Positions 1 to 8,951 of a stretch of 64,000 bases of DNA are shown here, piece by piece. Source of the DNA: Cyanobium sp. M30B3 (GTDB taxonomy: Bacteria; Cyanobacteriota; Cyanobacteriia; PCC-6307; Cyanobiaceae); NCBI GenBank assembly GCA_018399015.1, contig CP073761.1:310001-374000 (forward strand). The letters are read 5' to 3'. Below the pieces are notes generated by a model. It did no database searches. It worked only from the letters and a program-made list of their open reading frames with translations, and was not told the DNA's origin. The position numbers and the translations under genes were made by a program. Positions within the stretch are counted from its first letter, which is position 1, and each line of letters opens with the position of its first letter.

Positions 1-1642
1 CCTGCTCGCCCACGATCCACCAGTAGAAACCGTAGGCCGGCAGGTACACGAACCACTGTTTGGTGGCTGCGGGAAAGTCGCAGCCCCAGAGCACCTCGCG
101 CACGCGACTGCCCTGCCATGGGCTGAGGTCGAGGTGGCTGGAGGCGCCGGTGGCTGAGAGGTTGGCGGCGATCACCAGGGTCATGGTTTCGGTGCGGCGC
201 GTGTAGGCGATCACGGCCGGGTGCTGGCTGGCCAGCAGGCCGAAGCTGCCGTGACGCAGGGGCGGCAGCGAGCGCCGGCAGGTGAGCATGCGCCGATGCC
301 AGTTGAGCAGGGAGCCGTAGAGCTGCTGCTGCACCTCCACGTTGATCACGCGGTAGTCGTAGCCGGGCGCTGTGATCGGTGGCAGCACCAGCAGCGGGTC
401 GGGGGCGCTGGAGAAGCCGCCATTGGCCTCGCTGCTCCAGGCCATCGGCGTGCGGTTGGCATCGCGGTCGCGCAGGCCCGGCCAGTCGCCCATGCCCAGT
501 TCGTCGCCGTAGTAGAGACAGGGCATGCCCGGCAGGCTGTAGAGCAGACCGTGCAGCAGGGTGTTGGGGCGGGGGTCGCCATTGAGCAGGGGGGCCAGGC
601 GGCGGTTGATGCCCCAGTTCAACCAGTGGCCGCGGGCCTGGGGGAAGCCGGTGCGGATCGCCTCGATCACCGCCTCCTCCACCAGGTGACCATCGCCGAG
701 CCAGAGCTCGTCGTGGTTGCGCAGGGGCAGGGCCCAGCGGCAGCCCGGCACCATCGCCTGGGCATGGCGCAGGCAGTCGCGCAGTCCGTCCACCCGGCCC
801 CGGGCAATCGCGCCGAACAGGTGGGCCGTGAGCACGAAGTCGAAGGCGGCGTGCAGCTCGTCGGCGGCGAGGTAGGGCGCCGACTCCGTCACCGGCTGGA
901 TGGCCTCGGCCACCAGCAGCACGTCGCGGCCGCAGCCGTCCACCCGCTGGCGCACCCGCTTGAGGTAGGCATGGGTTTCCGGCAGTCCCTCGCAACGGCT
1001 GTGTTCCGCTTCGCAAAGAAACGGCACGGCATCGAGGCGGAAGCCGTCCACCCCCTGGGCCAGCCAGAAGTCCACCACGGCGAGCATGGCCTCCTGCACG
1101 GCCGGGTTGGCGTAGTTCAGGTCGGGCTGGTGACGCAGGAAGCGGTGCAGGTAGTACTGGCCCGCCACCGGGTCCCACTGCCAGTTCGACTGCTCGAAGT
1201 GGCGAAACAGCACGGGCGCCTCGGCATAGCCCCTGTCGTCGTCGCGCCACACGTAGAAGTCGCGTTCGGCGCTGCCCCGCTCGGCCCAGCGGGCGCGCTG
1301 GAACCAGGGATGCAGGTCGCTGGTGTGGTTCAGGACCAGGTCGAGGATCACCCGCAGCCCATGGTCGTGGGCGGCATCGAGCAGTTGCCGCAGGGCGGTG
1401 AGATCGCCCAGGTCGGGGTGCACCGCCATGAAGTCGGTGATGTCGTACCCACCATCCCGCAGGGGAGAGGGGTAGATCGGCGTCAGCCAGATGGCATCAA
1501 CGCCCAGCCATTGCAGGTAGGGCAGGCGGGCCTGGATGCCAGCCAGGTCGCCGATGCCATCGCCATTGGCATCGCTGAAGCTGCGCGGCATCAACTGATA
1601 GATCACACAGCCGTGCCACCAGGGCGCTGCTGGGTTCGGCAT
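1..1642 (-). CDS. GH13 trehalose-synthase-like glucosyltransferase/hydrolase (3' end outside window)
   Basis: The frame is open from an ATG at 1642 to the window edge, about 547 codons, so the stop lies outside. The N-terminus carries the GH13 strand-1 pattern (VIYQLMPRSFSDANGDGIGD). Next come the nucleophile segment DGFRLDAVPF near residue 198, the acid/base segment LLVAEA near 239 and the NHDE segment near 309, so all three catalytic carboxylates are present. The block YGDELGMGDWPGLRDRD and the ending YGFYWW resemble maltose alpha-D-glucosyltransferase (TreS, GH13_16) more than a starch amylase. It is the last visible gene of the ggpS-ggt operon, 74 bp after the ATPase gene. A role in trehalose or glucosylglycerol metabolism is inferred from this context; the substrate cannot be read from sequence. 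Confidence 0.85.
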   Translation of the reverse strand, partial: MPNPAAPWWHGCVIYQLMPRSFSDANGDGIGDLAGIQARLPYLQWLGVDAIWLTPIYPSPLRDGGYDITDFMAVHPDLGDLTALRQLLDAAHDHGLRVILDLVLNHTSDLHPWFQRARWAERGSAERDFYVWRDDDRGYAEAPVLFRHFEQSNWQWDPVAGQYYLHRFLRHQPDLNYANPAVQEAMLAVVDFWLAQGVDGFRLDAVPFLCEAEHSRCEGLPETHAYLKRVRQRVDGCGRDVLLVAEAIQPVTESAPYLAADELHAAFDFVLTAHLFGAIARGRVDGLRDCLRHAQAMVPGCRWALPLRNHDELWLGDGHLVEEAVIEAIRTGFPQARGHWLNWGINRRLAPLLNGDPRPNTLLHGLLYSLPGMPCLYYGDELGMGDWPGLRDRDANRTPMAWSSEANGGFSSAPDPLLVLPPITAPGYDYRVINVEVQQQLYGSLLNWHRRMLTCRRSLPPLRHGSFGLLASQHPAVIAYTRRTETMTLVIAANLSATGASSHLDLSPWQGSRVREVLWGCDFPAATKQWFVYLPAYGFYWWIVGEQ

Positions 1643-1716
1643 TGAGGCGGGGTCGCTGTTTCGGGTCTAGTGGTGGAGCCCGTCGCTGCCAAGGGTTGTT
1701 GCAGCGGCAGCGCTGC

Positions 1717-2724
1717 TCAGAGACGCTCACCGCTGGCCTGGTCGAAGTGGTGTTCGTGCTCCCGTCGCCAGCCCAGGCGCAGGGCATCACCGATTGGTTG
1801 CTGGCCATCGCAGGTCCAGCGCAGCTCTCCCCGGGGGCTGCTGAGCAGGAGCAGCTGGCTGGCGCCGTGCCATTCCCGGCTCATCACCTGCACCGGCAGG
1901 CCTCCCTCGGCCACCGGCTCCAGGTGCTCTGGGCGGATGGCCAGGACGCGGCCATTGGCCTCGGGCAGGAGATTGATCCGAGGCCGGCCGATGAAGCCCG
2001 CAACGAAGAGGTTGGCCGGCCGCCGGTAGAGCTCCTGGGGGGTGCCGCACTGCTGGATGCGGCCCTGGTCGAGCAGGGCGATGCGATCGGCGATGCCCAT
2101 CGCCTCCTGCTGGTCGTGGGTCACGTACACCACCGGGGCGCTGCCGCCGCAGAGGATGGTGCGCAGCTGGGGGCGCAGGTCCTCGCGCAGCTGGGCATCC
2201 AGGTTGCTCATCGGCTCATCCAGCAGGAACACCCTGGGGCGACGCAGCAGGGCCCGAGCCAGGGCCACCCGCTGGCGCTGGCCGCCCGAGAGCTGGGCCG
2301 GCAGCCGCTGGCGCAGGCCCTCGAGCTGGAGCAGCGCCAGCACCCGCTCCAGGTCGCTCCGCCGCTCCGCCGCCGGCACCCGGCGCAGTTCCAGCCCGAG
2401 GCTGAGGTTGCGCTCCACCGTGAGGTGGGGATAGAGGGCGTAGCTCTGGAACACCATCGCCACCTGGCGCTGGGCCGCGCTGCTGCTGGTGAGGTCGCGG
2501 CCGGCCAGGCGGATACAGCCGCCATCGCAGCGGTCGAGGCCGGCGATCAGGCGTAGCAGGGTGCTCTTGCCGCAGCCGCTGGGCCCCAGCAGGGCCAGGC
2601 ACTCCCCGGCGGCCACCTCCAGGTCGATGCCGGCAAGAATCGTGCGCGGGCCGATCTGGCGCCGCACCCCCACCAGTTGCAGGGCGGGCTCAGGCATCGC
2701 GGACTCAGAGGGGGCGGGGTTCAT
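1717..2724 (-). CDS. ggtA: ABC transporter ATP-binding protein, glucosylglycerol/sugar uptake (GgtA/MalK type)
   Basis: This 335-residue protein is a CUT1-family (MalK-like) ATPase. It has Walker A GPSGCGKS at 47-54, a Q-loop at Q93, signature LSGGQ at 145-149, Walker B VFLLDE at 165-170 and an H-loop in VTHDQ. After about residue 235 comes a TOBE-like regulatory domain. The ATG overlaps the upstream permease stop by 4 bp (ATGA), so translation is probably coupled. In Synechocystis the GgtABCD system imports glucosylglycerol, sucrose and trehalose and recovers leaked osmolyte. Here all four components sit directly behind ggpS, which makes the same role likely. A second Met at residue 10 is a possible alternative start. 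Confidence 0.88.
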   Translation of the reverse strand: MNPAPSESAMPEPALQLVGVRRQIGPRTILAGIDLEVAAGECLALLGPSGCGKSTLLRLIAGLDRCDGGCIRLAGRDLTSSSAAQRQVAMVFQSYALYPHLTVERNLSLGLELRRVPAAERRSDLERVLALLQLEGLRQRLPAQLSGGQRQRVALARALLRRPRVFLLDEPMSNLDAQLREDLRPQLRTILCGGSAPVVYVTHDQQEAMGIADRIALLDQGRIQQCGTPQELYRRPANLFVAGFIGRPRINLLPEANGRVLAIRPEHLEPVAEGGLPVQVMSREWHGASQLLLLSSPRGELRWTCDGQQPIGDALRLGWRREHEHHFDQASGERL

Positions 2725-3542
2725 CCCTTGATCGCCCCCTGGGTGATGCCGGCCACGATCTGGCGCTGGAACAGCAGCAGCAGGGCCAGCAGCGGCACGC
2801 TGCCCAGCACGGTGGCCGCGGCGAAGGCGCCGTAGGGCACGGTGAACACCGAGGAACCGGCGATGCGGGCCATGGCCGGGGCCAGGGTGAGCAGCTCACT
2901 GCGGCTCAGCCAGGTGAGGGCAATTGGGAACTCGTTCCAGCTGAACAGGAACACCAGCAGGGCGGTGCTCACGATCGCCGGCCCCACCAGGGGCAGCAGG
3001 ATCCAGCGCAGCCGCTGCCAGAGGTTGAAGCCCTCCAGCAGCGCGTTCTCCTCCAGCTCCACCGGCAGCTCCGCGAAGGCCGCCTGCAGCAGCAGCACCG
3101 CCAGGGGCAGGGACAGGCCGGCGTAGGGCAGGCAGAGGGCGAGCAGGTTGTTGGCCAGGCCGAACTGGCGGGCCACCTGCAGCAGGGCCAGGAACAGCAG
3201 CACATAGGGGAACACCGCCGCCGCGAGCAGGCCGCCGCCCACCAGCAGCCGCAGCAGTCCCCGCCGGCGGCTGAGGGCATAGGCGCAGGGCACCGCCAGC
3301 GCCAGGGTGAGCAGGGTGCTCAGGCCCCCTACCACCGTGCTGTTGAGCAGGTAACGCCAGAAGGGGGGATCGCCCCGCAGCACCTCGCCGTAGTTGGCCA
3401 GGGTCCAGCCCCGGGCCAGGCCGGCGGGGCCGGCCAGCAGCGCCTCGGGGGTGCGCAGGGAGGTGTAGAGCTGCCAGGCCATCGGCCCCAGGCTCCAGAG
3501 CAGCACCAGGGTTACCAGACCGTTGCGCAGGGCGGGTTTCAT
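2721..3542 (-). CDS. ggtD: ABC sugar transporter permease (GgtD-like, MalG type)
   Basis: The protein has 273 residues and about six hydrophobic segments. The EAA loop lies around EENALLEGFNLWQRLRWILLP (near residues 163-183) and contacts the ATPase in this family. Size, topology and position as second permease fit the MalG-like subunit of CUT1 importers. Both ends overlap neighbours by 4 bp (ATGA), in a tightly coupled run ggtB-ggtC-ggtD-ggtA. Together with GgtC it should form the inner-membrane channel for glucosylglycerol and related osmolytes. The substrate assignment comes from gene context and not from the permease sequence. Confidence 0.85.
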   Translation of the reverse strand: MKPALRNGLVTLVLLWSLGPMAWQLYTSLRTPEALLAGPAGLARGWTLANYGEVLRGDPPFWRYLLNSTVVGGLSTLLTLALAVPCAYALSRRRGLLRLLVGGGLLAAAVFPYVLLFLALLQVARQFGLANNLLALCLPYAGLSLPLAVLLLQAAFAELPVELEENALLEGFNLWQRLRWILLPLVGPAIVSTALLVFLFSWNEFPIALTWLSRSELLTLAPAMARIAGSSVFTVPYGAFAAATVLGSVPLLALLLLFQRQIVAGITQGAIKG

Positions 3543-4399
3543 GGCCGCACCTCCTGCTGCGACAGACGCCAGAGCAGCAGCAGGCCGGCCCCGGCCAGCA
3601 GCAGCACGAACATGCCCAGCATCACCGTGGCGCTGTAGCCGAAGTCGAGGAAGCGCATGGCGTTCAGGTAGGCGTAGAGGGCCAGGCTCTCCGTGCTGCT
3701 GGCCGGGCCGCCGCCGCTGAGCACGGCGATCAGGTCGAACACCCCCAGGGCCTGGGCCAGCCGGAACAGCAGCACAATGAAGATGTAGGGCCGCAGCAGG
3801 GGCAGGGTGATCCGGCGCAGGGCCTGCCAGGGGGTGCCGCCCTCGAGGGCGAAGGCCTCGTAGAGGTCGGCGGGAATCGTCTGCAGGCCCGCCAGCAGCA
3901 GCAGGGCCACGAAGGGGGTGGTCTTCCAGACGTCCGCCACCACCGTCACCATCCAGGTGAGCCGGGGGTCGGAGAGGAAGGGCACGGTGGACAGCCCCAG
4001 GCCCTGCAGCAGGCCGTTGATCGGGCCGTTGGGATCGTTGACGATCCAGCGCCAGCCCAGGGCCATCACCGTGGTGGGCAGGGCCCAGGGCAGCAGGGTG
4101 AGGCTGCGCACCACCCCCCGGCCCCGCCAGCGCTGGTGCAGCAGCAGGGCGATCGCCAGCCCCAGCAGCAGCTCCAGTCCCACCGACACCCCGGCGAAGC
4201 GCAGGGTCTGGCCGGCGTCCTGCCAGAAGCGCCCATCCCCCAGCAGCCGCCGCCAGTTGGCCAGCCCCACCGGCAGCGGCTGCAGATCGGTGAACACCGT
4301 CTGGGCATGCAGGCTCAGCCAGGCGGTGGCGGCGATCGGCCAGAGGAACACCGCCAGCAGCAGCAGCAGGGCCGGCCCCATCAGCAGCAGGGCGGTCAT
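3539..4399 (-). CDS. ggtC: ABC sugar transporter permease (GgtC-like, MalF type)
   Basis: The protein has 286 residues with a hydrophobic N-terminal segment (LLLMGPALLLLLAVFLWPIA), about six membrane spans and an EAA loop near residues 187-205 (DLYEAFALEGGTPWQALRR). It is the MalF-type partner of the next permease. Its ATG overlaps the stop of the substrate-binding-protein gene and its stop overlaps the next start, both by 4 bp. The order binding protein, permease, permease, ATPase is standard for CUT1 importers. The glucosylglycerol assignment follows from linkage to ggpS. Confidence 0.85.
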   Translation of the reverse strand: MTALLLMGPALLLLLAVFLWPIAATAWLSLHAQTVFTDLQPLPVGLANWRRLLGDGRFWQDAGQTLRFAGVSVGLELLLGLAIALLLHQRWRGRGVVRSLTLLPWALPTTVMALGWRWIVNDPNGPINGLLQGLGLSTVPFLSDPRLTWMVTVVADVWKTTPFVALLLLAGLQTIPADLYEAFALEGGTPWQALRRITLPLLRPYIFIVLLFRLAQALGVFDLIAVLSGGGPASSTESLALYAYLNAMRFLDFGYSATVMLGMFVLLLAGAGLLLLWRLSQQEVRP

Positions 4400-5706
4400 G
4401 GCGTCACCCCCTGGGCGGCGAGCAGCTGGGCGCTGGCCTGCCCGGCCCGGGGCATGGCTTCGCTGGCCGGGCTGTCGCCGGCGATCACGGCGCTGAGCTG
4501 GCGCTGGAGGATGTCGCTCAGCTGGGCATAGGCGGGGGTGATCGGTCGCAGTACCGCCTCCGCCAGGGCTTCGCCCAGCACCGGCAGCAGCGGCCTTCGG
4601 GCCAGCAGGTCCGGGTCGTCGAAGAGCGCGGCCAGGGTGGGGGTGTAGCCATAGCGCTCCACCAGCTGGCGCTGGCTGGCCTCGCCGGTGAGGGCCCGCA
4701 GCACGGCCACGGCTTCCGCCGGGTGGGCCGTGCCGGCCAGCACGGCCAGTCCCCAGCTGCCCTGGGTGGCGGCGGAGCGGCCCTCAGGGGCCGCCACCAT
4801 CGTGGTCACCCCCACCTTGCCGGCCACGGCGCTGCCCTGCCGCTGCAGCTCCTGCCAGGCGTAGGGCCAGTTGCGCAGAAAGGCGGCCTCGCCGCTCTCG
4901 AAGCTCTGCAGGGCCTCCGGTTCGGCAAAGCTGGCCACCGCCGCCGGGCTGATCCCCACCTCCACCAGGTGGCGCAGCCAGGCCGCTGCCTCGCTGGCCG
5001 CCGCTGTGTCGAGGCCCAGGGTGCCGCTGCCGCCCCCGGCGCTGCCCTGGCCCCAGTGGCCGCCGAAGGCCTCGATCAGCTCGGCGAACACACAGCTCAG
5101 CCCCTCGTACTGGCGGCCCTGCCACACATAGCCCCAGCGCACCGCACCGGCGTCCTGCAGCCGGCGGGATGTGGCCTCCAGCTCGGCCGGGGTGCGGGGC
5201 GGCTGCTCCATCAGGTCGCTGCGGTAGTAGAGCAGGCCCATGTCGGCCACCAGGGGCAGCCGCCAGAGCCGGCCGTCGATGCGGTTGCCGGCCCGGGCCC
5301 CCTCCACCAGGGGCTCGAGGGCATCAGTGCCCAGCCAGTCGTCGAGGGGCAGCAACCAGCCGGCCCGGGCGTATTTGGCCGTCCAGGTCACATCCATCAG
5401 CAGCAGGTCGTAGGGGCTGTCGCCCAGCAGCAGGCTGCTGATGGCCAGGTCGGACACCATCTCCGTCTCGAAGGGACCGCGGGTCACCTGGATCTCGATG
5501 GCGCGCTGGCGGCGGTTGAAGTCGGCCACCAGGGGGGCGGTGGCCTCGGCAAAGGGGGCCGGCATCAGCACCCGCACCGCCACCGCCGGCCGGGCCCAGG
5601 CCCGCAGCCCCCCCAGCCCCGCCAGCAGCAGGGCCAGGGCCAGCCCCCAGGCCAGGGATCCGCCAGCGATGCTGGCCAAGACCCGGGGCCAGCCGCCGCG
5701 CCCCAC
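4396..5706 (-). CDS. ggtB: ABC transporter substrate-binding protein, glucosylglycerol/sugar (GgtB-like)
   Basis: This 436-residue type-1 extracellular solute-binding protein starts with GTG, 2 bp after the ggpS stop. A hydrophobic stretch at residues 12-33 acts as signal or membrane anchor; no clear lipobox cysteine is visible, so it may stay tethered by this segment. The mature part begins with a typical cluster-1 sugar-binding pattern (RVLMPAPFAEATAPLVADFN). The gene opens the transporter run and overlaps ggtC by 4 bp. In Synechocystis the equivalent subunit binds glucosylglycerol, sucrose and trehalose. Direct coupling to ggpS suggests that synthesis and re-uptake are co-expressed under salt stress. 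Confidence 0.85.
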   Translation of the reverse strand: MGRGGWPRVLASIAGGSLAWGLALALLLAGLGGLRAWARPAVAVRVLMPAPFAEATAPLVADFNRRQRAIEIQVTRGPFETEMVSDLAISSLLLGDSPYDLLLMDVTWTAKYARAGWLLPLDDWLGTDALEPLVEGARAGNRIDGRLWRLPLVADMGLLYYRSDLMEQPPRTPAELEATSRRLQDAGAVRWGYVWQGRQYEGLSCVFAELIEAFGGHWGQGSAGGGSGTLGLDTAAASEAAAWLRHLVEVGISPAAVASFAEPEALQSFESGEAAFLRNWPYAWQELQRQGSAVAGKVGVTTMVAAPEGRSAATQGSWGLAVLAGTAHPAEAVAVLRALTGEASQRQLVERYGYTPTLAALFDDPDLLARRPLLPVLGEALAEAVLRPITPAYAQLSDILQRQLSAVIAGDSPASEAMPRAGQASAQLLAAQGVTP

Positions 5707-5708
5707 CC

Positions 5709-7226
5709 TCAGAGCGCCCGCAGGGCTCCCAACTGCTCGGCGGCCCAGTGCTGCACGGTGAAGGTGTCCACCGTGTCGGCCATCGCCGCCATGCGCTGCC
5801 GCTGCTCAGCGGGCTCCATCTCCAGGGCCGCCAGGATCGCCGCGTCCATGCTGCGGTGGGAGTAGGGATTGGTGAGCAGGGCCTGCTCCAGTTCCACCGA
5901 GACGCCGGTGAACTCGGAGAGCACCAGGGCGCCGCCGCGGCCCTTGCGGATGGAGATGTATTCCTTGGCCACCAGGTTGAGGCCGTCGCGCAGGGGGGTG
6001 ATCCAGCACACGTCGGCCTCGCTGAACCAGGCCAGCAGCTCCTCGTAGGGCACCCGCCGGGTGGAGAGGCGGATGGGGGTCCAGTCGATGCGGCCGAAGC
6101 GGCCGTTGATCCGCCCCACGATTTCCTCCACCGAGCGCTGGATGTCCTCGTAGATGCGCATGCCGCTGGCGGCGGCCACGCAGGCCAGGAACAGCTCCAC
6201 CCGGCCGTGCCAGTCGGGGCGCTGTTCCAGCAGGCGCTCATAGGCCAGCAGCATCTCCTCGTTGCCCTTGGTGTAGTCCACCCGGGAGGCCGAGAGGATC
6301 AGCTTTCGTTCGCTGTGCTGTTCGGCGATCTGGCCGGCCATCGCCCGTACCTGCTCACCGGCGGCGAGCTCGCGCAGCACCTGGGGGGCGGTGCCCACCG
6401 GCGAGGCCAGGATGTGCACCTTGCGGCCCTCGTGCTCCAGCCAGGGCACGGCGGTGGGTTCGGCCAGGGCGCAGCCCACCCGCCGGAACTTGCCGTCCAC
6501 CGGGATCGGATCGGCCCCCTTCACCCCGCGCAGATTGATGGCGTTGCGGGCGAAGTTGTTGGCGTAGCGGGGGATGTGGAAGCCCACCAGATCGCAGCTG
6601 AGCAGGCTGTCGAGGATTGCGTCGCGCCAGGGCAGGATGCTGAACACGTCGTTGGAGGGGAACGGCGTGTGGTGGAAGAAGGCGATGCGCACATCCGGCC
6701 GCTGCTCGCGGATGTAGCCGGGGGTGAGCCAGAGGTTGTAGTCGTGAATCCAGATGGTGGCTCCTGGCGCCGCCTCCTCACAGGCCGCCCGGGCGAACGA
6801 GCGGTTCACTGTTTCGAAGATCTCCCAGTCGGAGTTGTCAACGCTGAACAGGCCGGGGAAGCTGTGCAGGATCGGCCAGAAGGATTCCTTGGAGGTGACG
6901 TGATAGAAACTCGAGATCTGTTCTTCGGTGAGCGGCAGGCGGCGCAGGCTGAAGGAGCTGTCCTCCAGGCTCTCGTGCTCCACGGTGAGCCGCTCGTCGG
7001 GGCTGTGGGCGGCGTCGGCATCCTTGCGCCAGGAGATCCAGGTGCCGGAGCGCTCGTGGCGGAACAGGCTGCGCAGGGTGGGGATGATGCCGTTGGGGCT
7101 GGTCTGGTCCGTCCAGTGCCTCACGCCCTGGGCATCGATCAGCTCATCAAACGGTGAGCGGTGATACACGAGAACAAAGTTGCTCTGGCCGGTGGGGCTG
7201 GCCAGAGGGCTGGTTGGCTGCGGCAT
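5709..7226 (-). CDS. ggpS: Glucosylglycerol-phosphate synthase
   Basis: GgpS transfers glucose from ADP-glucose to glycerol-3-phosphate, the committed step to the osmolyte glucosylglycerol. It is a GT20-family relative of trehalose-6-phosphate synthase. Visible family features include IWIHDYNLWLTPGYIREQRPD, FFHHTPFPSNDVFSILPWR, SRVDYTKGNEEMLLAYERLL and PLRDGLNLVAKEYISIRKG. The frame extends upstream to an ATG at 7343 (544 residues). I chose the ATG at 7226 because GGAGG lies 4 bases before it, the conserved domain starts about 15 residues later, and the resulting 505 residues match the family length of about 500. It leads the operon with ggtBCDA. The phosphatase gene stpA is not in the window. 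Confidence 0.9.
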   Translation of the reverse strand: MPQPTSPLASPTGQSNFVLVYHRSPFDELIDAQGVRHWTDQTSPNGIIPTLRSLFRHERSGTWISWRKDADAAHSPDERLTVEHESLEDSSFSLRRLPLTEEQISSFYHVTSKESFWPILHSFPGLFSVDNSDWEIFETVNRSFARAACEEAAPGATIWIHDYNLWLTPGYIREQRPDVRIAFFHHTPFPSNDVFSILPWRDAILDSLLSCDLVGFHIPRYANNFARNAINLRGVKGADPIPVDGKFRRVGCALAEPTAVPWLEHEGRKVHILASPVGTAPQVLRELAAGEQVRAMAGQIAEQHSERKLILSASRVDYTKGNEEMLLAYERLLEQRPDWHGRVELFLACVAAASGMRIYEDIQRSVEEIVGRINGRFGRIDWTPIRLSTRRVPYEELLAWFSEADVCWITPLRDGLNLVAKEYISIRKGRGGALVLSEFTGVSVELEQALLTNPYSHRSMDAAILAALEMEPAEQRQRMAAMADTVDTFTVQHWAAEQLGALRAL

Positions 7227-7929
7227 CACGCCTCCACACGCCTGGCCGCCCGGCTGGCCGGATGCGTTGCGGGGAGGGGCGGAGAGGTCTCGCTCCACCG
7301 TGCTGCAACCGCCTTCCTTCTGCTGGCTGGGGGAATGAATCATGAACTCAAGGCCTCGAAGTTGATCTGCGTGCTGGAGCTGGCTGCGTTTCCTGCTTCA
7401 ATCTGGCTGGCATGAAATCGCCTGGAACGAAATCGCCTGGATTGGAAATCTCGCGGATTCCCAGTCTTGCGGGCACTGGGTGGCACGGATTTCAAAACCT
7501 GTGGAGTTGGAATTGTCTGGGTTTCGTTTCTCTCGACCGGAGCGCGCTGCGGGGGATTGTCTGATCAGGGGCGCAAGCGGGATCGGGGCCAGGCGTGGGC
7601 TGGGCAGTTGGCTGGGAACTGGCGCTTGGCATCCAGTGTTCTTTCCTGACAGCCAGCTTTTAGACATCCAGCCCCGCCTGATTTGCATGTTTGCCTGCAC
7701 CAGATCTGATTTTCGCGCTCTTCGCCTACCCACCAGATCACACTGAGTTGATTCTGTCAACCCGCGCTTGTGCGCCTTTGGATGGAGATCCATGCCCTGC
7801 GCGGTTGGTTGTGTTCAGCGTTTCTGCCCGGCTGCGGCAAGGGTGCTTGGTGACGAACTCTGTCGATCACCGCCGCGCCCATGGCCGGCTCTGACCAAAC
7901 TGAGCGGGCTTGTTCGTCCCCTGCGCCGG
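7227..7929. other. Intergenic region between divergent ggpS and grrP
   Basis: About 700 bp lie between the divergent starts. The reading frames here have low-complexity, unconserved-looking products and I call none of them. The stretch is less GC-rich than its surroundings and should hold the promoters of both the salt-responsive ggpS operon and the grr locus. A short direct repeat lies at 7414-7441. If ggpS really starts at 7343 instead of 7226, the first 117 bp would be coding. Confidence 0.6.
7414..7441. repeat. Short direct repeat upstream of ggpS
   Basis: The 13-mer GAAATCGCCTGGA occurs twice in tandem with a 2-base spacer, followed by a weaker third copy (GGAAATCTCGCGG). It lies about 190-215 bp upstream of the chosen ggpS start, in the divergent promoter region. 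The spacing of about 15 bp would suit a transcription-factor site, but no known cyanobacterial consensus is evident. Confidence 0.4.
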
Positions 7930-8895
7930 GTGTCCTTCCCTTCTTTTTCACTGGCCGGTGGCCGTCGTTTCATGGCCGTCGCCGTGGCCACGGGCTCCCT
8001 GCTGCTGGGCGGGCTGCCGGCCCGGGCCGAGGGGGTGCTGGAGCGGATCGCCCGCACCGGTGAACTGGTGCTCAGCGGCTATGCCGACCTGCCGCCCCTG
8101 CTCAGCCCCGGCGCCAAGGGCCAGCCGGCGGGCTATTCCGTGGTGGTGGCCGACCGGGTGGCGGCCGAACTGAGCACGGCCCTGGGCCGGCCGGTGAAGC
8201 TGCGCATCGTGCCGGCCACCGATCCGGTGGCCCTGAAGCGGGAGATCGCCTCCGGCAAGGCCGATCTGGCCTGTGGCTTTCCCTTCAGCTGGGAGCGGGA
8301 CATGGTGGTGGACCACAGCCTGCCGATCGGCATTTCCGGCCTGCGCCTTCTCACCCAGGCCGGTGGCATCGACGGCTCGGTGGCCTCCCTGGCCGGTCGG
8401 CCGATCGGGGTGGTGCGCGGTTCGCTGGCGGAGGGTGAGCTGCTGGGCATGCAGCCCCGGGCCCAGGCGGTGCCGTTCAACAACCTGCCGGCCGCGATGG
8501 CGGCCCTCGGGAGCGGCGCCGTGCAGGGCGTGATGGGCGACAGCATGGTGCTGGCTGGCATGGCAGCCAGCAAGGGCATCCGCGGGGCGATCCTGGTGCC
8601 GGAGCTGCCCTATGAGGTGTATGGCGTTGCCTGCCTGGTGCCCCCCGATTCCTCCAAATACCGCCACCTGGTGAATCTGGCCATCGCCCGCCTGCTGCAG
8701 GGCTATCTCGATGGCGAGCCCCAGGCCGTGGCGGCGGTGAATCGCTGGCTGGGGCCCGACAGCAGCATCGGCATCCCCCAGCCGCGCCTGGAGGCGATTT
8801 TCGGGGTGATCCTGGTCGGCGCTGAAGCGATCCGCCCCCTGCCTGCCCAGGGCTCCGCGGCCGCGCCGCCAGCCGGTGCCCGCCCCAGCCGCTGA
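7930..8895 (+). CDS. grrP: Orphan periplasmic substrate-binding-like protein of the Grr locus
   Basis: The product is an exported, amino-acid-type (PBPb-like) solute-binding domain with no transporter genes nearby. It matches the GrrP type: a substrate-binding orphan encoded next to a glycine-rich RiPP precursor and its radical SAM enzyme. A signal peptide is visible: RR in the n-region, a hydrophobic core MAVAVATGSLLLGGL and an ARAEG cleavage-like site. The binding domain starts at VLERIARTGELVLSGYADL. The frame is open back to an ATG at 7768. I prefer the GTG at 7930 (321 residues) because it gives a normal signal peptide; the ATG at 7972 is also possible. The gene lies 56 bp before grrA in the same direction. 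Its ligand is unknown. Confidence 0.75.
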   Translation: MSFPSFSLAGGRRFMAVAVATGSLLLGGLPARAEGVLERIARTGELVLSGYADLPPLLSPGAKGQPAGYSVVVADRVAAELSTALGRPVKLRIVPATDPVALKREIASGKADLACGFPFSWERDMVVDHSLPIGISGLRLLTQAGGIDGSVASLAGRPIGVVRGSLAEGELLGMQPRAQAVPFNNLPAAMAALGSGAVQGVMGDSMVLAGMAASKGIRGAILVPELPYEVYGVACLVPPDSSKYRHLVNLAIARLLQGYLDGEPQAVAAVNRWLGPDSSIGIPQPRLEAIFGVILVGAEAIRPLPAQGSAAAPPAGARPSR

Positions 8896-8951
8896 GCCCT
8901 TTCCGCCCTTCCCTCTCGCCACCTCCTGTCTTCCCCTTCTGAATTGCTGCC

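Noticed and set aside
221..1645. Long plus-strand open frame of 474 codons
   Set aside because: It is the antisense shadow of the GH13 gene; the product is Gln/His/Val-rich low-complexity sequence typical of reverse frames in GC-rich DNA.
7398..7793. 131-codon minus-strand frame upstream of ggpS
   Set aside because: It has no recognisable domain, is biased like noncoding sequence, and spans the divergent promoter region.
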